Positions 11,258 through 23,862 are shown, numbered from the stretch's first letter. The stretch: 64,000 nucleotides of DNA from Paramecium sonneborni (GCA_905182985.1 CAJJDN010000133.1:187731-251730); one strand, 5' to 3'. The notes: a model not told the origin generated them from the sequence alone. Numbers and translations: made by a program.

Positions 11258-12330
11258 TTTAAAATTTATATATATAAACCCACACAAACAATTTATAATC
11301 ATGATCCAACTTTAAATACAATTTATTAAAATTGTAATAACATTTAACTCAAGATTTGTTAAATTTATGGCAAACTCATATCTTTATTTGTTACTTTTAT
11401 CTATAATTCTGATATTTAAGCAACCAATCCTTTAGTAAATAAATCCATTCCTACCATTGGTTTGATTTAAGCTTATTAATTCTAAGTTAACATTTATAAA
11501 TCATCTCTTAATTTCATAATATGCTCTTCTATCTTTGATAATCTATCATCATTTGAATATAATTAATTCTATTATTATTATTATTATTATTATAATTCTG
11601 CTTATTTCATACCTTTCTTCACATCTTCATATTGTTTTGCCATTTATTCAGTTTATTATATCAATTAATCTAATTTATATATAGCATCTTATCCTGGCCT
11701 ATTATTTTCAGCCAATTAAGCTATATTTTTACTTAAAGTGTAAAATTGTTGTGTAACACTATCAATAAAACTATTAAAATTTTATAATTTAGTTTGGTCT
11801 ATGTATTACATATCATTGAAATATTAAATTACTTTTTCAAAGATCAAAACTACTCCCTAAGACATTTTAGCCAATTCAACTTAGTAGAGTTAACCTATTT
11901 GATCTTTTAAATAATCATTAGTAGTATTTTAAATTAATTATGTACACTTATATAATAAAATTAATATTTACTTCAGTTTATGTTATTTATTAATTTGCTA
12001 ACAATTTTAAATGACTTGCTATTCTTTCATCGATTAATTACTCAAAATAAGCTTAATTAAAATTATCCATAAGAAAATTCTCACATGTTTATTAATATAA
12101 CTCTAAATTTTGTGTAACTACATTTTCCATCTAAGTTTCTAATTAAGATAAGTCCTATTTAAATTATAATTCTAATTTAAGTAATGCTTATTAATCATTC
12201 TATCCTTGTTTATCAATTTCCTTTTTTACTTATGTTTCTATTAAATCTTTAATATCAAAAATGAATGTTATATCTTCTATTAAATCTTTTTTGACATCAT
12301 TGCTTATAATTTAAAATTATTATTGTTATT
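11258..12330. repeat. Second copy of the 1,073-bp contig overlap
   Basis: The copy continuous with the full-length gene upstream on the minus strand; offset from the first copy is 1,074 bp including the N. It contains a TAA-only glutamine run, seen on the plus strand as an ATT repeat near 11570-11594. Confidence 0.93.
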
Positions 12331-13841
12331 AACACTGTTAAACTTTTGGAATTAATTCATTTTCTATAATTTCATTTGCCTTTGCTACTGGGTCAATTTG
12401 ATTCTAACTACTATAATTTTAATTATTATTAATGCTATTATTTTCCCATTATTATTACTACTATAATTATTAAATATCCTCTTCCTTGATATAAGGAGGT
12501 GGAATTAAATGAGATTATTAAATTATACTTGAACCTTTTTTTTTAGAAGTATTTTAATCATAAAGCTAGAGTAAATTTTCAGGTTGAACTGCATCAAGTC
12601 CAAGATCACTGTAAAACCAACCCATTAAAATTTTATCTCTTTTTTCAGATTGTAATCCAAATATATAAGGCAATTCATGATCTGTCAATTCCAATTCTTA
12701 ATTTTAGAAATCTTTAAATCCTTATTAAAATTCTAAATATTCTTTTTCAGATTGACATTTATTTTCTCCATTTAAAAATTTTGATGTCTATTCAGGAGGT
12801 ATTATAAATTAAATGAAAAATCCAGAGGCTGATCCTTCTTTAACAAATTTCTTAATATGCTTAATTTTACTCTATTCTTTTTTCTAACTCTAAAGTATAA
12901 TTAATTTAATTACTTCAGATTAAATTAGTTATGCTATATAAATTTATACAATCATATCTTAAGTTTGATATAAAATAAAGAGAAAGTTCTGTGTTGAATC
13001 TATTTAAAAATCAATTAATTCTACTTGTTACTTGCTTCACATTAATTAAATATTTATTACCTTAAATTGAATTTAAATTTAACAGACTCACTTGGTAATA
13101 GACTTGATGTATGCAAATCTTCTTTGTCAAAAGTCCAAAAAATAATCCTTTTTTATGATGTAATTGTAAAAAGTGCTATTTGATTATTATGTTCAAATAA
13201 TTAAAATTTTAAAGGTTCAGATTCTGTATATTTAAGATTATGTTCATTTATTACTTATAAAGATTTGGAATTAAGAACCTATAATTTAGAATCTTGAGTT
13301 AAAATAAAGATGTATTTTAAACATCTTGTTATAATCACTTATTTTGCAGCCTATTTGAGTTAGGATTTGACGAATTTATTGTCTAATTAGATTAGATATA
13401 TTTATGAATTATCAATTAAAATAGCTCCAATTTATTATGAACAATATAATTTAGGTTATTATAATCCTTCTATCTTGAGTTCATTAGATAGTGTAAATTG
13501 ATATTAGTAATCAATTTTGTAAAATTGTATTAACTCTTTATTTTGGATTATTATTAAATAATATTAATGTGGAAAATATGCAAGAACAAAATCTGTGATT
13601 TCTTTTTCTGTATTTAGAAAATATTTTTCTTAGCTATCAATACATGAGACTAAGTAGAGACATTAAGAAGATTTTTTGCATACAAAAAGATAATCTAAAC
13701 TTTTTATTTCTAATGCATGAAAATTTTCAACATCAGAGACATCCACTGTTTCTGAATCTAATATTGTATTTTAGCTTGAAGCACATATATATCTATTATT
13801 TAATTAAGAATTTACTTGTAATGATTAATACTTGAAGACAT
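11299..13841 (-). CDS. Large protein with N-terminal beta-rich and C-terminal helical/coiled-coil regions
   Basis: Roughly 814 residues after removing introns 13793-13815, 13035-13060, 12890-12913 and 11947-11971. Two of these appear to end in AAG; an alternative boundary of 20 nt exists for 13035-13060. The first ~280 residues alternate short beta-like segments (LDYLFVCKKSSQCLYLV, YYLIIIQNKELIQFYKI, IALFTITSQKRIIFW) resembling propeller blades. The C-terminal half is helical, with a run of eight Gln encoded only by TAA/TAG, then EEHIMKLRDDLQML and QIKPMVGMDLFTKG. This layout recalls decapping scaffold EDC4/Ge-1, but I see no decisive motif, so function is left open. An in-frame ATG at 13907 would add 22 mostly hydrophobic residues; I chose 13841. 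The 3' 957 bases of the model are duplicated at 10225-11256. Confidence 0.7.
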
Positions 13842-14048
13842 TTAAATTAATAATTGAATTATATTAAATATATTTATCAAGGATTTTGAATAACTTTGGA
13901 AATTCATATTTATTGAAAATATTGCAATTTTTAAAATATAAATTTGAGGAGCATATTTTTTTAAATAATGGAATCTATATTAAATAAATTCAAGATGAAA
14001 TTGAAAAAAATAAACTTTAATATAGTTATGATTGATATTGTTTAGTAA

Positions 14049-15850
14049 TCAAATTAAAAATTTCTCTAATACTTAACTCTAAATAAGTAACATTTCCATA
14101 ATTTCAAATTAATTCTATTAAGCAACTAAATATTCTTAAGGGCTGCTTTTTTTATTGATATTATTTAGATACATATTTGATTTCAATATTTAATTTTAAG
14201 ATTGACTTTAAGATAAGTATTCTTAGCCAGCATTAAGTAATAAATTGTCTGAAAAATTGGCTATAGCATTAAGTTTAGCATTAAGAGTATTCTCAGAGTG
14301 AAATAATTCTTTTTATAATTATATTAAATCGTTAGCAACAGATTCAGGTTTCAGATTATCAATTTTATCAACAAGACTTTTATATTATTTACCAAAGTAT
14401 AGAGCATCACTTAATAGATAATTCTAAAATATATATAAATGAATATACAATAATTTCTTAATTTTCAATTAGTTCTTTTCTGAGTTGTGTAATTTCTTTA
14501 TCTTTGACTTATTATATTTGATTGCATTAAGTTTCATAATAAGCAAATGTTTCTTCTTTATAATGATTGAATTATTATTAACACATTTCTAGAGCATGCT
14601 TGTTAATTTAAATTAAATTTATACTTCTAATTGTTATTAATTTGATTTTAATTGAATATTTTAATTTTCACATTCATAAAATAGAGAATTTAATTATTCT
14701 TTTTATTCTTTTAGAAGAAGATCACTAGATTTTAGAATTTCTAAAGATTATTATAATTTTTCAATCTAATCATAAAATATATAATAAATATTACTTCTTC
14801 TTATTTGGATTATAATTCTTATTTGATGGATGTAATTTAAGCATTTAAATCTTAAATTTAGACTTACTATTGTTTATTTGTATGTTATAATTTGGTAATT
14901 TATTCATTTAATTTTAGAATAACTTACTTTTTTTATTCTAATTCATCAATTTAAAACTTAATAATTTTTTAAGAGCCTGATACATTATTTAGTTATTTAA
15001 TTTAAGCTGATTTAAATTTATCATTACTAACATTATATTCTTTATTGTTCTTATTTTAAGAGATAGGTGTTTTACAGTTTTCAAAGTTACAACTATTAAA
15101 TCGTTAATGATGAGATTTATTAATAGTCTTTTAAGTGGTATTAGGATGAGATTTGAATTTATTTTGTATTTATGCTAATTGTTTATTAAGTATATCTATT
15201 TAAGAAGTGGCAAACTATTTAGATTTAACTTCATCTATGATTTCATAGACAATACTAACAATGTCTTTAACCATAGATTAGAATTAAGATGTCTAATCAT
15301 TGCAAATTTCTTATTTTTCAATAATGGGTCTTTAATTAAGTTCTTGTATTAAGAGAAAGATCATATACTTTAATAAAATAAGATCTGTGCTTCTATAGAA
15401 GTCATAACATGTAGATGCATTATCTAAACAGAAAAGCTTCATTTTAGCAATAATAGCAGCACATGTATTATGATCATTTTCTTTAGCATATTTTAATAGT
15501 TTAACCTTTTTCTCAATTTATTATAGTACAGGAGAGGTTGATTATGAAATGGTTGAAATTTAAGAATATTTTTAGAGATGGATGTCAAACAGATTCTCAT
15601 TCTAAGTAAAAGAAGAGCATGATGCTTTTTCAGTTGGCTTCATTAATCTCTCTGTCCATTGTTCAACATCATATTATTATTTAACTTACAAATAAGGAAC
15701 AGGAGATGATTTCTCAAATAATTAATTGATTTCTCTACAGGCAAATGGTCTAGGTTATAGAGGAGAGACTGAGTGTTCACTTCTTTTTTTGTTGCCTGAG
15801 TATAGATTTTAGAGTTTTTATAGTAGCTAACTACTTGATGCTGAGTTCAT
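14049..15850 (-). CDS. Coiled-coil protein, 573 aa, unknown function
   Basis: ATG at 15850 (MNSASSSQLLQKLQNLYSG) to TGA at 14049-14051. Introns 14766-14794 (29 nt), 14599-14624 (26 nt, apparently ending AAG) and 14424-14448 (25 nt). The N-terminal half looks folded and helical (LLKYAKENDHNTCAAIIAKM, MVKDIVSIVYEIIDEV). The C-terminal half is a long Gln/Lys/Glu coiled coil. No signal peptide, membrane segment or known catalytic motif was seen. One of four consecutive minus-strand genes, with 207 bp to its downstream neighbour. Cytoskeletal or ciliary function would fit the composition but is not shown. Confidence 0.75.
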
Positions 15851-16199
15851 TTATAATTAACAGATATTTATACTAGGTTTAGTATACTCTTTAAATTTTA
15901 TAAAAACATAACTATTCCTTTTTTTATTGCTTTCTTCACTTATCTCTATTCATTTATTGTAATAATTATGATTCATATTCATAATAACATTCAAACAGTG
16001 AATATTTATACTTTTATACAATAATCTTCAGTGAACTATTTCAACAATTATTTCAATCTTAATATTGTAATTAATAACCACGCCATTCACTCATTTACTA
16101 TATATATATATTATTTAACTAATATGTTTTTAAACTTAAATTATGATATTATTTAAGAAGTAAATATTCAAAATTATTATCAATCATTTCAAACACTAA
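15851..16199. other. Intergenic, no gene seen
   Basis: About 350 bp between two minus-strand genes, carrying the presumed promoter of the 14049-15850 gene. It includes an (AT)n stretch around 16100-16113. Confidence 0.5.
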
Positions 16200-17695
16200 T
16201 CATTTTTTTTTCATATATAACCATCCAGTAACTCCTATTGTCATCAAAACTAAACTAATAATTTCAATGTTTCTTCTATTTTTAGTAACTGATTCATTCT
16301 TTTCTTATTATGATTCATGTAAAATTTATTACATTTTCATAACTATTTCATTTCTCTCATCATTATCATCACAATAAATTGTATATTCTTTATTATCCTC
16401 TTATGTTTAATCATATGAATAAACAGTTTATAATTCTTCTTTTAGAGTTATAACTCCTATCCGATGAAAACTATCATCTGAAGAAATTGATGCAAGGGAT
16501 TTCTAATTTTAAGACTTAATCTATTATTCACTTTAATACTCCATTATCTTTTCTGAATTCTTATTACTATCTACTATCACTGATTTAAAATGCCAAGGTT
16601 ATTTAGGTGATATACATCTTTAATGATATTAACTATCATTTTCCTCTATTTCATCCTATTCTCTTTATTGTAAACCAATTTAATCTTATACTTAAGTTTC
16701 TCTATATTATGACAGTTTTCTTTAACCTTTTTCAAAAAGATTATGATGAGTTTTAGATCTGAATTTTTAAAGAATTGATATTTAATTATCTTTTTGTTTA
16801 TCTTTATGCTATGTTTGTTAATTATCTTTAAAATTAATTTAAGATAATTAATCTTTAATTTCAAGAATATTTTCAAGGATCTCTAAAATATTATATTTTG
16901 AACTTAGTTCTAATTCACTTTATTCATTAATCAACTCTTTCAATTTCATAACGTACTCAAAATAAATATAACAATTACATACATGTATCTTCAGTATTTT
17001 TAGAAGTATCAAAAACTTAATTGCGTTTTTTATTTAATGGTTTTCTTTTATTAAACTAATCTAAATCTATTACTATTTATAATTATTTAATCAATCTATT
17101 ATTAAGATTCGCATGATTTTCTTTAAGCTCATCTAACAACATGTGATTATTTTTAATTTAATTTTGAACCTTCAAAATTTAATACTATATTTACAAATTA
17201 ATAACGATTTTTTAATTATAAGTTTAACTATCCTTATGAAATCAAAGTTTTATTGAATTCTTCATTCTCTTCTTTTATTAAAAGAAAGCGCTCTGTACAG
17301 ATGTTTATTCCTTCTTTGAGGTCTTGCATCTTCTAATTAATTGAAGGGTTTTTATTAATTGAATTTATCGATTTTTCAATCTGTTATAATTGAACATCCT
17401 TAAAATCAAGATCAATATGGAATTTTTCTCTTATGTTTTTGATATTGCTTATAATTTATTATTATGTATCAATATTATTTTGATATGCAGCAATTTCTTA
17501 AGATTTTTAGAATATTGTTCTCTTGAATTAAGCAATTTTAATTTCTTTTTTTGAGTATGTATTTTCCCAATTAGAGATAAATAATTCAAGGAGTTTAGTC
17601 ATTGATAAATTGCTAATATTCTATCCATGTTTTTGAAGATAAAGATAAAGCATTTGAAATAACTAATAGTTTTATGTCAAACAGATTTCATTCAT
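16200..17695 (-). CDS. Tail-anchored coiled-coil membrane protein, 480 aa
   Basis: ATG at 17695 (MNEICLTQNYQLF) to TGA at 16200-16202. Two introns are needed, 17170-17194 (25 nt) and 16989-17016 (28 nt), both apparently ending AAG. The N-terminal ~200 residues are helical (FKRTIFQKSQEIAAY, ISNIKNIREKFH). The middle is a charged Gln-rich linker. The C-terminus is a single hydrophobic segment, IISLVLMTIGVTGWLYM, followed by KKK and the stop. With no signal peptide, this is the layout of a tail-anchored protein inserted into ER or another membrane with its coiled coil in the cytosol, such as a tether or SNARE-like adaptor. No SNARE motif was identified. Confidence 0.72.
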
Positions 17696-17757
17696 AGATT
17701 TTATTTATTTACATAAATTATAAAACACCGTTAATAACATTAATACTCAATCTATTT

Positions 17758-18767
17758 TCATTCTTTGGTTTAAGTTTCTTGAGTTGTTTATTCTGGTTAA
17801 GGTTCCTCTTCAACTTCTTTTCTTTATTCAACTAAACTCTTTTAATATGTTTAAATGGTTTGTTAATATTAAGACTTAAGAATAGCAAAGAGATTCATTT
17901 ATTTCAAAGCTGTGAATAGAAGAGTTTTGAATTCTTCAAATTTTTAAGCTTCAATGAATTTTTTAACTATTGTTAATTATTCTATTAAGTATTGTAATAA
18001 TTCTTTGTTATTGTATTTTTCCGCTAGAAAAATAAGTTATGACTTAAGTTCGTTTAAACTAGTTGTATATAGAGTTGAGATTGGTTAGATAACAACAACT
18101 TTGTAAGTGAAAAGAGTAGCATTCAAATGTTATTTAAAATTGAGTATGACAAAGACTTTCAATTGTTCAACCTTTTATCCTCCAAGTGTTTGAATCTCAT
18201 TTTTCATTAGTGTAAAGAGTCCTTGAGTTAATTCTGTAAGATTATGAGCCAATTGAACTGCTCTTTAATTATAAGTTGTTTCTGAATTAGATGCCTTAGA
18301 TTCTTTCAATATAGCCTTTTATAATTTGGCTACATTGCCTTCAATTGAAGCAAAGAATTTATTTGCTACACTGTCACAAGTCTAAAGTACAAATTGAGTA
18401 GCACCATTATTCTTAGCCAAATCAACTCCTTAATCAAGTGCTTTCTTTGAGTTCTCTCTTAGTTAATCAGTAAGTTCTTTTCCTTTTTACTTTAGTTTCT
18501 ATCCTTGCTCTGTTATATTGAAAGTCTTTTCATATTATTAAACTATCTAGACACTTCTATTAATGTTCTCATCAACTGTGTTTGTTACCTTTTCTACATA
18601 TGGTTGAGTTATTGTATCTGCATACACAATGATGTTCTCCACAAATTTAGGTGCTCTATTTATTTTAATTTTTAAGTATACTTTAATGGAAGTTTTTAGT
18701 AATTTGTGGTGATTAAGGACTTAGTTCTTTATAATATGTTTCCAATGTATTTCTATTATTCTGACAT
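17758..18767 (-). CDS. Amphipathic-helical protein, perilipin/apolipoprotein-like in character
   Basis: A 327-residue model with one 26-nt intron (18656-18681). It begins MSEQQKYIGNILQRTKSLI. It has repeated helical segments such as VDENINRSVQIVQQYEKTF, GQKLKQKGKELTDQLREN and FKQHLNATLFTYKVVV, and ends in an acidic/Gln tail (EEEPQPEQTTQ). The spacing of hydrophobic residues and the central LAKNNGATQFVLQTCDSVA region recall four-helix lipid-droplet or lipid-carrier proteins, but that is a resemblance, not a domain identification. No signal peptide. The ATG at 18767 is the only good start. The stop lies 62 bp from the start of the next minus-strand gene. Confidence 0.75.
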
Positions 18768-19230
18768 GATATTTAAATTAATGATTGAATTATTTAACAA
18801 TAGAGCAACTTAAGAACTCATTTCATTATGATGTAAAATCACTATTTAATACGCATTTGACTTTAAATAATTTCTGATTTACAGTTTGCAATGCAAATTA
18901 ATTAATTTTAATGACGATATAATTTTATCGAAAACCTTATATTAATTATTACGACATTTTTGTGTTCTTGCACATCAATTTCAACGTCTTATCTTTCCAA
19001 CCTAAATTTGAAATCTTTATAATTATTCAAAATTCCACATATAAATATTGAATCACCATACTTTTCTTACTTTTACATTCATATATAAAGAAAAGAAAAA
19101 AAAGAAACTTTTTATTTGGACTGCAATTTCTATAAAATAAATATATATTATTCATAATCAACAATACTAATTCAAATTATACCTTTAAATTAAAAACCTT
19201 TTTTTCAAAATAAAAAGTTTACTATCATGT
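18768..19230. other. Intergenic, no gene seen
   Basis: About 460 bp upstream of the helical-protein gene. A+T rich, no coding frame recognised; the presumed promoter lies here. Confidence 0.5.
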
Positions 19231-19620
19231 TCAAGAAAGTTTTATCACACATAATTATACAAATTCTTCTATCCATCTATAATCAAAATATTCCATATTA
19301 AATTTTAAGAGTTTTTATAAATAATTCAATCGAAGCTTATCCTTTATATTATATATTTCAATTAATTCAATACAAGTTTGTTCTTATAAACTTAAAACTC
19401 TAAACCATTCCATTAATTTTTTAATTTATTCTTGTCTGGAATTTCCGAGCTTCCTAAATTTTAATTAAAATTTAAATAAATTTTGCTACGAATTTATTAA
19501 ATCATATTATTTACTTTTTCTGGGATCCTCTCATGAAACTTTTTAGTAATAAATTTATTAATAAATATCCTTTACAAGACTTTTTCATACTAAAATTCAA
19601 TTATCAATTTAAATATCTAT
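19231..19620 (-). pseudogene. Probable gene relic or 3' part of a degraded gene
   Basis: The minus strand reads as about 120 residues of convincing protein to a TGA at 19231-19233, after splicing a 29-nt intron (19486-19514, GT...TAG). It includes KLGNSRQEQIKKLMEWFRVL, CIELIEIYNIKDKLRLNYLQ and FDYRWIEEFVQLC. Upstream, the frame is closed by a TGA and no in-frame ATG was found. Protein-like pieces in other frames continue to about 19780. This suggests a decaying gene, or a real gene whose 5' exons I could not resolve. No family was recognised. Confidence 0.45.
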
Positions 19621-20431
19621 CAAATCTACTTATTAAATATATTTTAAGTTATACAAACAAAACTTACCATTGAACCAAAAATCCTTTATTAATAATTTCT
19701 TTTTATTTATTTAGTTAATGAATAAAATTTTATCATAAATTCTAATCTAAAATTTTCAATGGTTTTATAATTGCAATCTTTTCTACTATATTAGTTTTCA
19801 TACAATAAACAATTAAAATGAAACACTTTATTTTGCTTTTGGAAATATATAAATATTTTTCTTACAATTTTTAGTTATAAATTATTCTAAAATATATTTT
19901 ATTTTTATATGAGTTATTCAAACAATTTTTATGTATTAAAACCTTCGATTTAAAACATTGTAAAATAATGGTACAAAAAATTCATATTTAAAATTCTAAA
20001 AATATTGATAGCAGTTTAGTAATAATATATGAATTAGAAAAGATATGAAAAATCTATTAAAAATGATATAATAGAAAGTATTTAGAATTTGTTATATTAA
20101 TTAGAAGGTAAATAACTTAGTTTAATTTAGTTTAATAAATATAATATAATACGCATTATTGAACTTACTGCATCATTAAATATAAATTTAATAAACCACT
20201 TTTTACTCTTATATAGATTAAACATATATTTAAGTGGTTTTTTGCAAGAATATTCTCTAAAAATATAACTCAAAGTGGATTTCTTGTAAGTTAAAGTACC
20301 CTTTTATCGAATACTTAAGATTAAGATTGATAGTAAATGTTTATTCAGGAAAATTTAAGTAATGTTAGAATTTTACAAATTTTTCTTTAATATATTTAAT
20401 TGACATCGATATTTACTTTGAATTGACTAAG
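19621..20431. other. Sparse region with possible decayed coding traces
   Basis: About 800 bp. The part to about 19780 shows fragments that may be upstream exons of the relic at 19231-19620. The remainder is extremely A+T rich with no gene seen. Confidence 0.4.
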
Positions 20432-20740
20432 ATGAGTACCTCAGCATAGTTAATGGCAGTTATAAGTGAAAAATTGCTCAAAACTTAAGGAGATTCAGAT
20501 AGTGTTATTCCTGATTCAGATTAAGAAGAAAAATTACAGATTCCTTATCAAAAAGGAACACCAAATTTCTCAATAAAGCCTCCAAAACGTTTAAGATTTA
20601 GCAGAAAGAATTAAATTTGCTATTTTTAAAAAGGGTCAATAAGTGATATGTCTCCTTCTACAACAAGAAATAATTCAATATCAACTCATTCAATACTCAA
20701 AAATAAAGAAAGCCCAATTTTATTTAGAGAAAATAAATGA
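20432..20740 (+). CDS. Small basic Ser-rich hypothetical protein, 102 aa
   Basis: An uninterrupted ORF from ATG at 20432 to TGA at 20738-20740. It starts MSTSAQLMAVISEKLLK, followed by an acidic patch (PDSDQEE), a basic motif IKPPKRLRFSRKNQ and a Ser/Thr-rich tail (SDMSPSTTRNNS). It looks like a small disordered regulatory protein. No domain, signal peptide or membrane segment. Composition and the acidic-basic-Ser/Thr arrangement are unlike random A+T-rich sequence, so I keep it at moderate confidence. Confidence 0.55.
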
Positions 20741-21052
20741 TATAAAATATTTATGTTGACTATGTTTTTCCTAATAAATATTCCTAATTACAAAAGTTAA
20801 CTTAGAACTAGACTATTAGAAATAAATTATAAGGATAAAATAGAGAATTGAATTTTATTATGTTATAGACTGAATTTTTAAAAACAAATGAAAGTAATAA
20901 AAATGAAATAAAGAATATCAGACACAAAATATTTAACTTTTTTATCATCATGACATAGATTTTTTAATAAGCTTTCTATTGTTAGGAATATGAGATTAAT
21001 CTGGATTTAAATAATTTTAATTTTTTTCACTCTAATAGTATAATTATATTTA
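20741..21052. other. Intergenic, convergent 3' flanks, no gene seen
   Basis: About 310 bp between the stop codons of the small plus-strand ORF and the minus-strand bZIP gene. The minus-strand frame stays open through part of it, but only because TGA is rare. Confidence 0.45.
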
Positions 21053-22714
21053 TCATACCATTTAACAATTTTTTAATTAAAGAAATAGTGAAGAGGTTTG
21101 AAGTTCTTAACGAATAGAATTCTATACATATAATAATTATTTACTTATCTAATTGCTATAATGCAAGTACTTAATTATAGAGGAGTCAAACATTCTTTAA
21201 GTTGTTCCCATATTTAATCAACCTTACTGGCTTCACTTTGAATTAATTTTAATTGATCATTAATTTTTTGAATTGAACTGAATAAGATTAATAAATACTC
21301 AGATATATTATTTCTGGCACTCTGTAATTTAGTTTTCATTTTTTTAACCTTTAAAATTTATTCTGGTTAAATTTATATTTTATAAAAGGTTTCTTTCATC
21401 CAATCAGTATAATCTCTATTATTTATTGATATAAATTACTCTGTAGATTGAGCAAAGAAATCTTTATCATTATCTAAGGAATAAATAAGATATTTAGTTT
21501 ATATAGGTAAACATACTTCAATCATAGAATCAAAGTATTGTTTAGTAGCATCATTACGTTCTTGACTATTTGACTTTATTATATTTCTTAAAGCATCTAA
21601 TAAGATAGCAATTTCATAATTATCTTAATTTTTAAGTAAACAAGTTTCTAATTTATCAAATAATTATTTTTCTTAATCTAAGAAAAGTTAAAACTAAGTT
21701 TTCTTGATAATACATATACTTTTACTTGAGTTTTATTACAAATATCATAATATTAAGACTCGTTATGATTTGATTCCTTTAATCTTTCAACTTCATATTG
21801 CAACTCTTTGACTTTTGCCTCTAAAAGTTCATAATATATTTTCTTTCTTGCTCTTGAATTTTTAGCAGATTATCTATTCTTAGCCAATTTTTATTAGACT
21901 AAATTTATGTTTCCACTAAGACTTATTTAACTTGATTAAATTTCATTTGAAGTGACATCATTTTAATTTCTATGAATCATTGATGATTTTCTCTAAAATT
22001 TTTGTTGATTCTTCCTAATAAATAGTATTTTCAATAATTTACGATAATTTTGTTGAGGATTTATTAGCTATATCAATTTTTTTTTATGTTTTCTCAACTA
22101 ATTGTGCAATTTTGTTTACGTAAATACTCTTTGATTGATTCACATTAAAAAGATTTTTGTTTTCTTATATAATATTTTGATTAACAAGCTACTCTATTTC
22201 TGGTTTGAATTTTTAATTTATTTATACTCCGGATTCTATAATAAAGGCTATCTAAAATAAATACCTATTTTTATCTCAAATTCTTTTAATGAAGGTTCAA
22301 TATTCTTCATTATTTTATTCTATAATGGATTTTTGAGTTCTTTTAAATCTTCTAATATTTTTGCTTAAATATTCAATCTCTCATTTCCAATTTCTTCAAA
22401 CTACATTTCAAAATCTCCACTACTCCTAAAAAAGTCTGCTTTTTAAATTTAAGGTTCTTAGTCCTCATAAATTTATATTGGTACAGCATAATCTTCTAAA
22501 CCCATTGAAGAACTATATTATTTTGATTGAATAAGAAACCAAGAATTATGAACAAAACTTCCTCCATAGCTTTAATTATTTTATTGCATTCTTCCAAAGC
22601 TAGTACTTAAACTTATTGTATATAAAAAAGAAAATACATATCTTATAAACTGTCCAGTCCACTTTAATTTTATTAGGTAATCTCACTTCTATTAGGCATA
22701 AAAAAATCACTCAT
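21053..22714 (-). CDS. bZIP transcription factor
   Basis: A 510-residue model with introns 22612-22637, 22236-22264, 22015-22042, 21703-21725 and 21122-21144. The first and fourth appear to end in AAG. The key evidence is the basic-leucine-zipper in the middle: basic region AKNRQSAKNSRARKK with the invariant N-x7-R spacing, followed by a zipper of ELLEAKVKELQYEVERL type. It should bind DNA as a dimer in the nucleus. About 220 helical and Gln/Asn-rich residues precede it. A C-terminal helical domain of about 200 residues follows (LLKNQDNYEIAILLDALR, DYTDWMKETFYKIQ, KLQSARNNISEYLLIL, IWEQLKECLTPLQ). A C-terminal domain of this size after a bZIP recalls plant TGA factors, but homology is not claimed. 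The last intron and the resulting TGA are the least certain part. The first ~94 bases are duplicated at 23863-23956. Confidence 0.85.
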
Positions 22715-23861
22715 ATCAATTATATTTTTAATTTTATGATAAATAAAATTAAAGATCTTTAATTCTTTAGATTTTAATTGATGGACAATCTAATAATAAA
22801 CTTCAATTTTATTCTTCTAACAATTAATATTATGAATTTAAAAAAATTTAGAATATATTGCTTCCAAAATTTTTATAAACGAAAAAAGGCTTACACAGTT
22901 ATAATTAATAAATAATAAAAGAGAATTTATAACTGCTAAAAATAAATCAAAATCAAAAATGTTTTAATAAGACAAATTTTTATAGTTATTTTTTATTCAA
23001 ACTAATTATATAATATGTGATTAATCAATTAATTTCTTGCTTTTCATGATTTTTGGAACTGATAATTATTTAATTGATATTTTTTCTTTTTTGGAGAAGT
23101 TCATTTTTAATTGGTTAAGACAGACTATTTATAACCCAAGGATGATCTAAAGCTTATTCTGGTGTTAATCTTTAATATTAATTCCATTATAAACATTTGT
23201 TTATAAACTAATTTTTAGAATTTAATTTATACATCATAAAATTCTGCATCTGCTTTTTCTAGTAATTGAGAAAGAGGCTTCAATTTTTAAATATAATCTG
23301 TCTATTTTACTTTATAATTGAGTTGGTATTTATCATCAAAATACTTTGATCTTTTAGGACTTTAATCAATAATGTCCTTTGAAGGCATTCCTAAAACTTT
23401 AGTCTAAATATATAATAATTCTTTTTCAGTTTTAGATTAGAACAAAGATTCTCCAAGAAAGAGTTCAGCAATTATACATCCAAAACTCCACATATCTATT
23501 TAGAATGAATAATTTATTCTAAGGATTATTTCTGGAGCTCTATAAAATCTGCTCTTTATTTTAATTAATAATATATTTACTTGAATATAAGTATACATTT
23601 TATTATTAGCAAAACAACTTGAACCAAAATCTATCACTCTTAAACCAGATTTTGTAAGTTCTTTTAAGAGGATATTCTCTGGCTTTAAATCACAATGGAT
23701 TATGTTGCATGCTTTTAAATAAAAAAGAGCTTAAAGGATTTAAATTGCAAATCTTCTTATTAAATCAGGTTCCAATCCTACAAAATTATTTAAAGCTATA
23801 AATTCGTAGAGATTACAACAAAGCAATTCAAATACCATGCACTTACTAATTTAATTTAGAT
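22621..23861. repeat. First copy of a 1,241-bp unmerged contig overlap
   Basis: Identical as read to 23863-25103, separated by one N at 23862. Its right end falls inside an intron of the DYRK kinase gene and its left end inside an intron of the bZIP gene, so both genes are split artificially. Contig-end overlap is the simplest explanation. Confidence 0.93.
23025..23861 (-). pseudogene. Artefactual 3' fragment of the DYRK kinase gene
   Basis: The same sequence as the 3' part of the gene at 24267-25987 (TGA here at 23025-23027), truncated by the N. Not a separate kinase. Confidence 0.9.
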
Positions 23862-23862
23862 N

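Noticed and set aside
10184..12330. Real tandem gene duplication
   Set aside because: Both copies look identical, are separated by an N, and one ends mid-exon, like the three other such junctions; unmerged contig overlap explains all.
20880..21052. C-terminal extension of the bZIP protein into the small-ORF region
   Set aside because: The minus-strand frame remains open mostly because TGA is rare; a 23-nt intron at 21122-21144 gives a more natural end at 21053.
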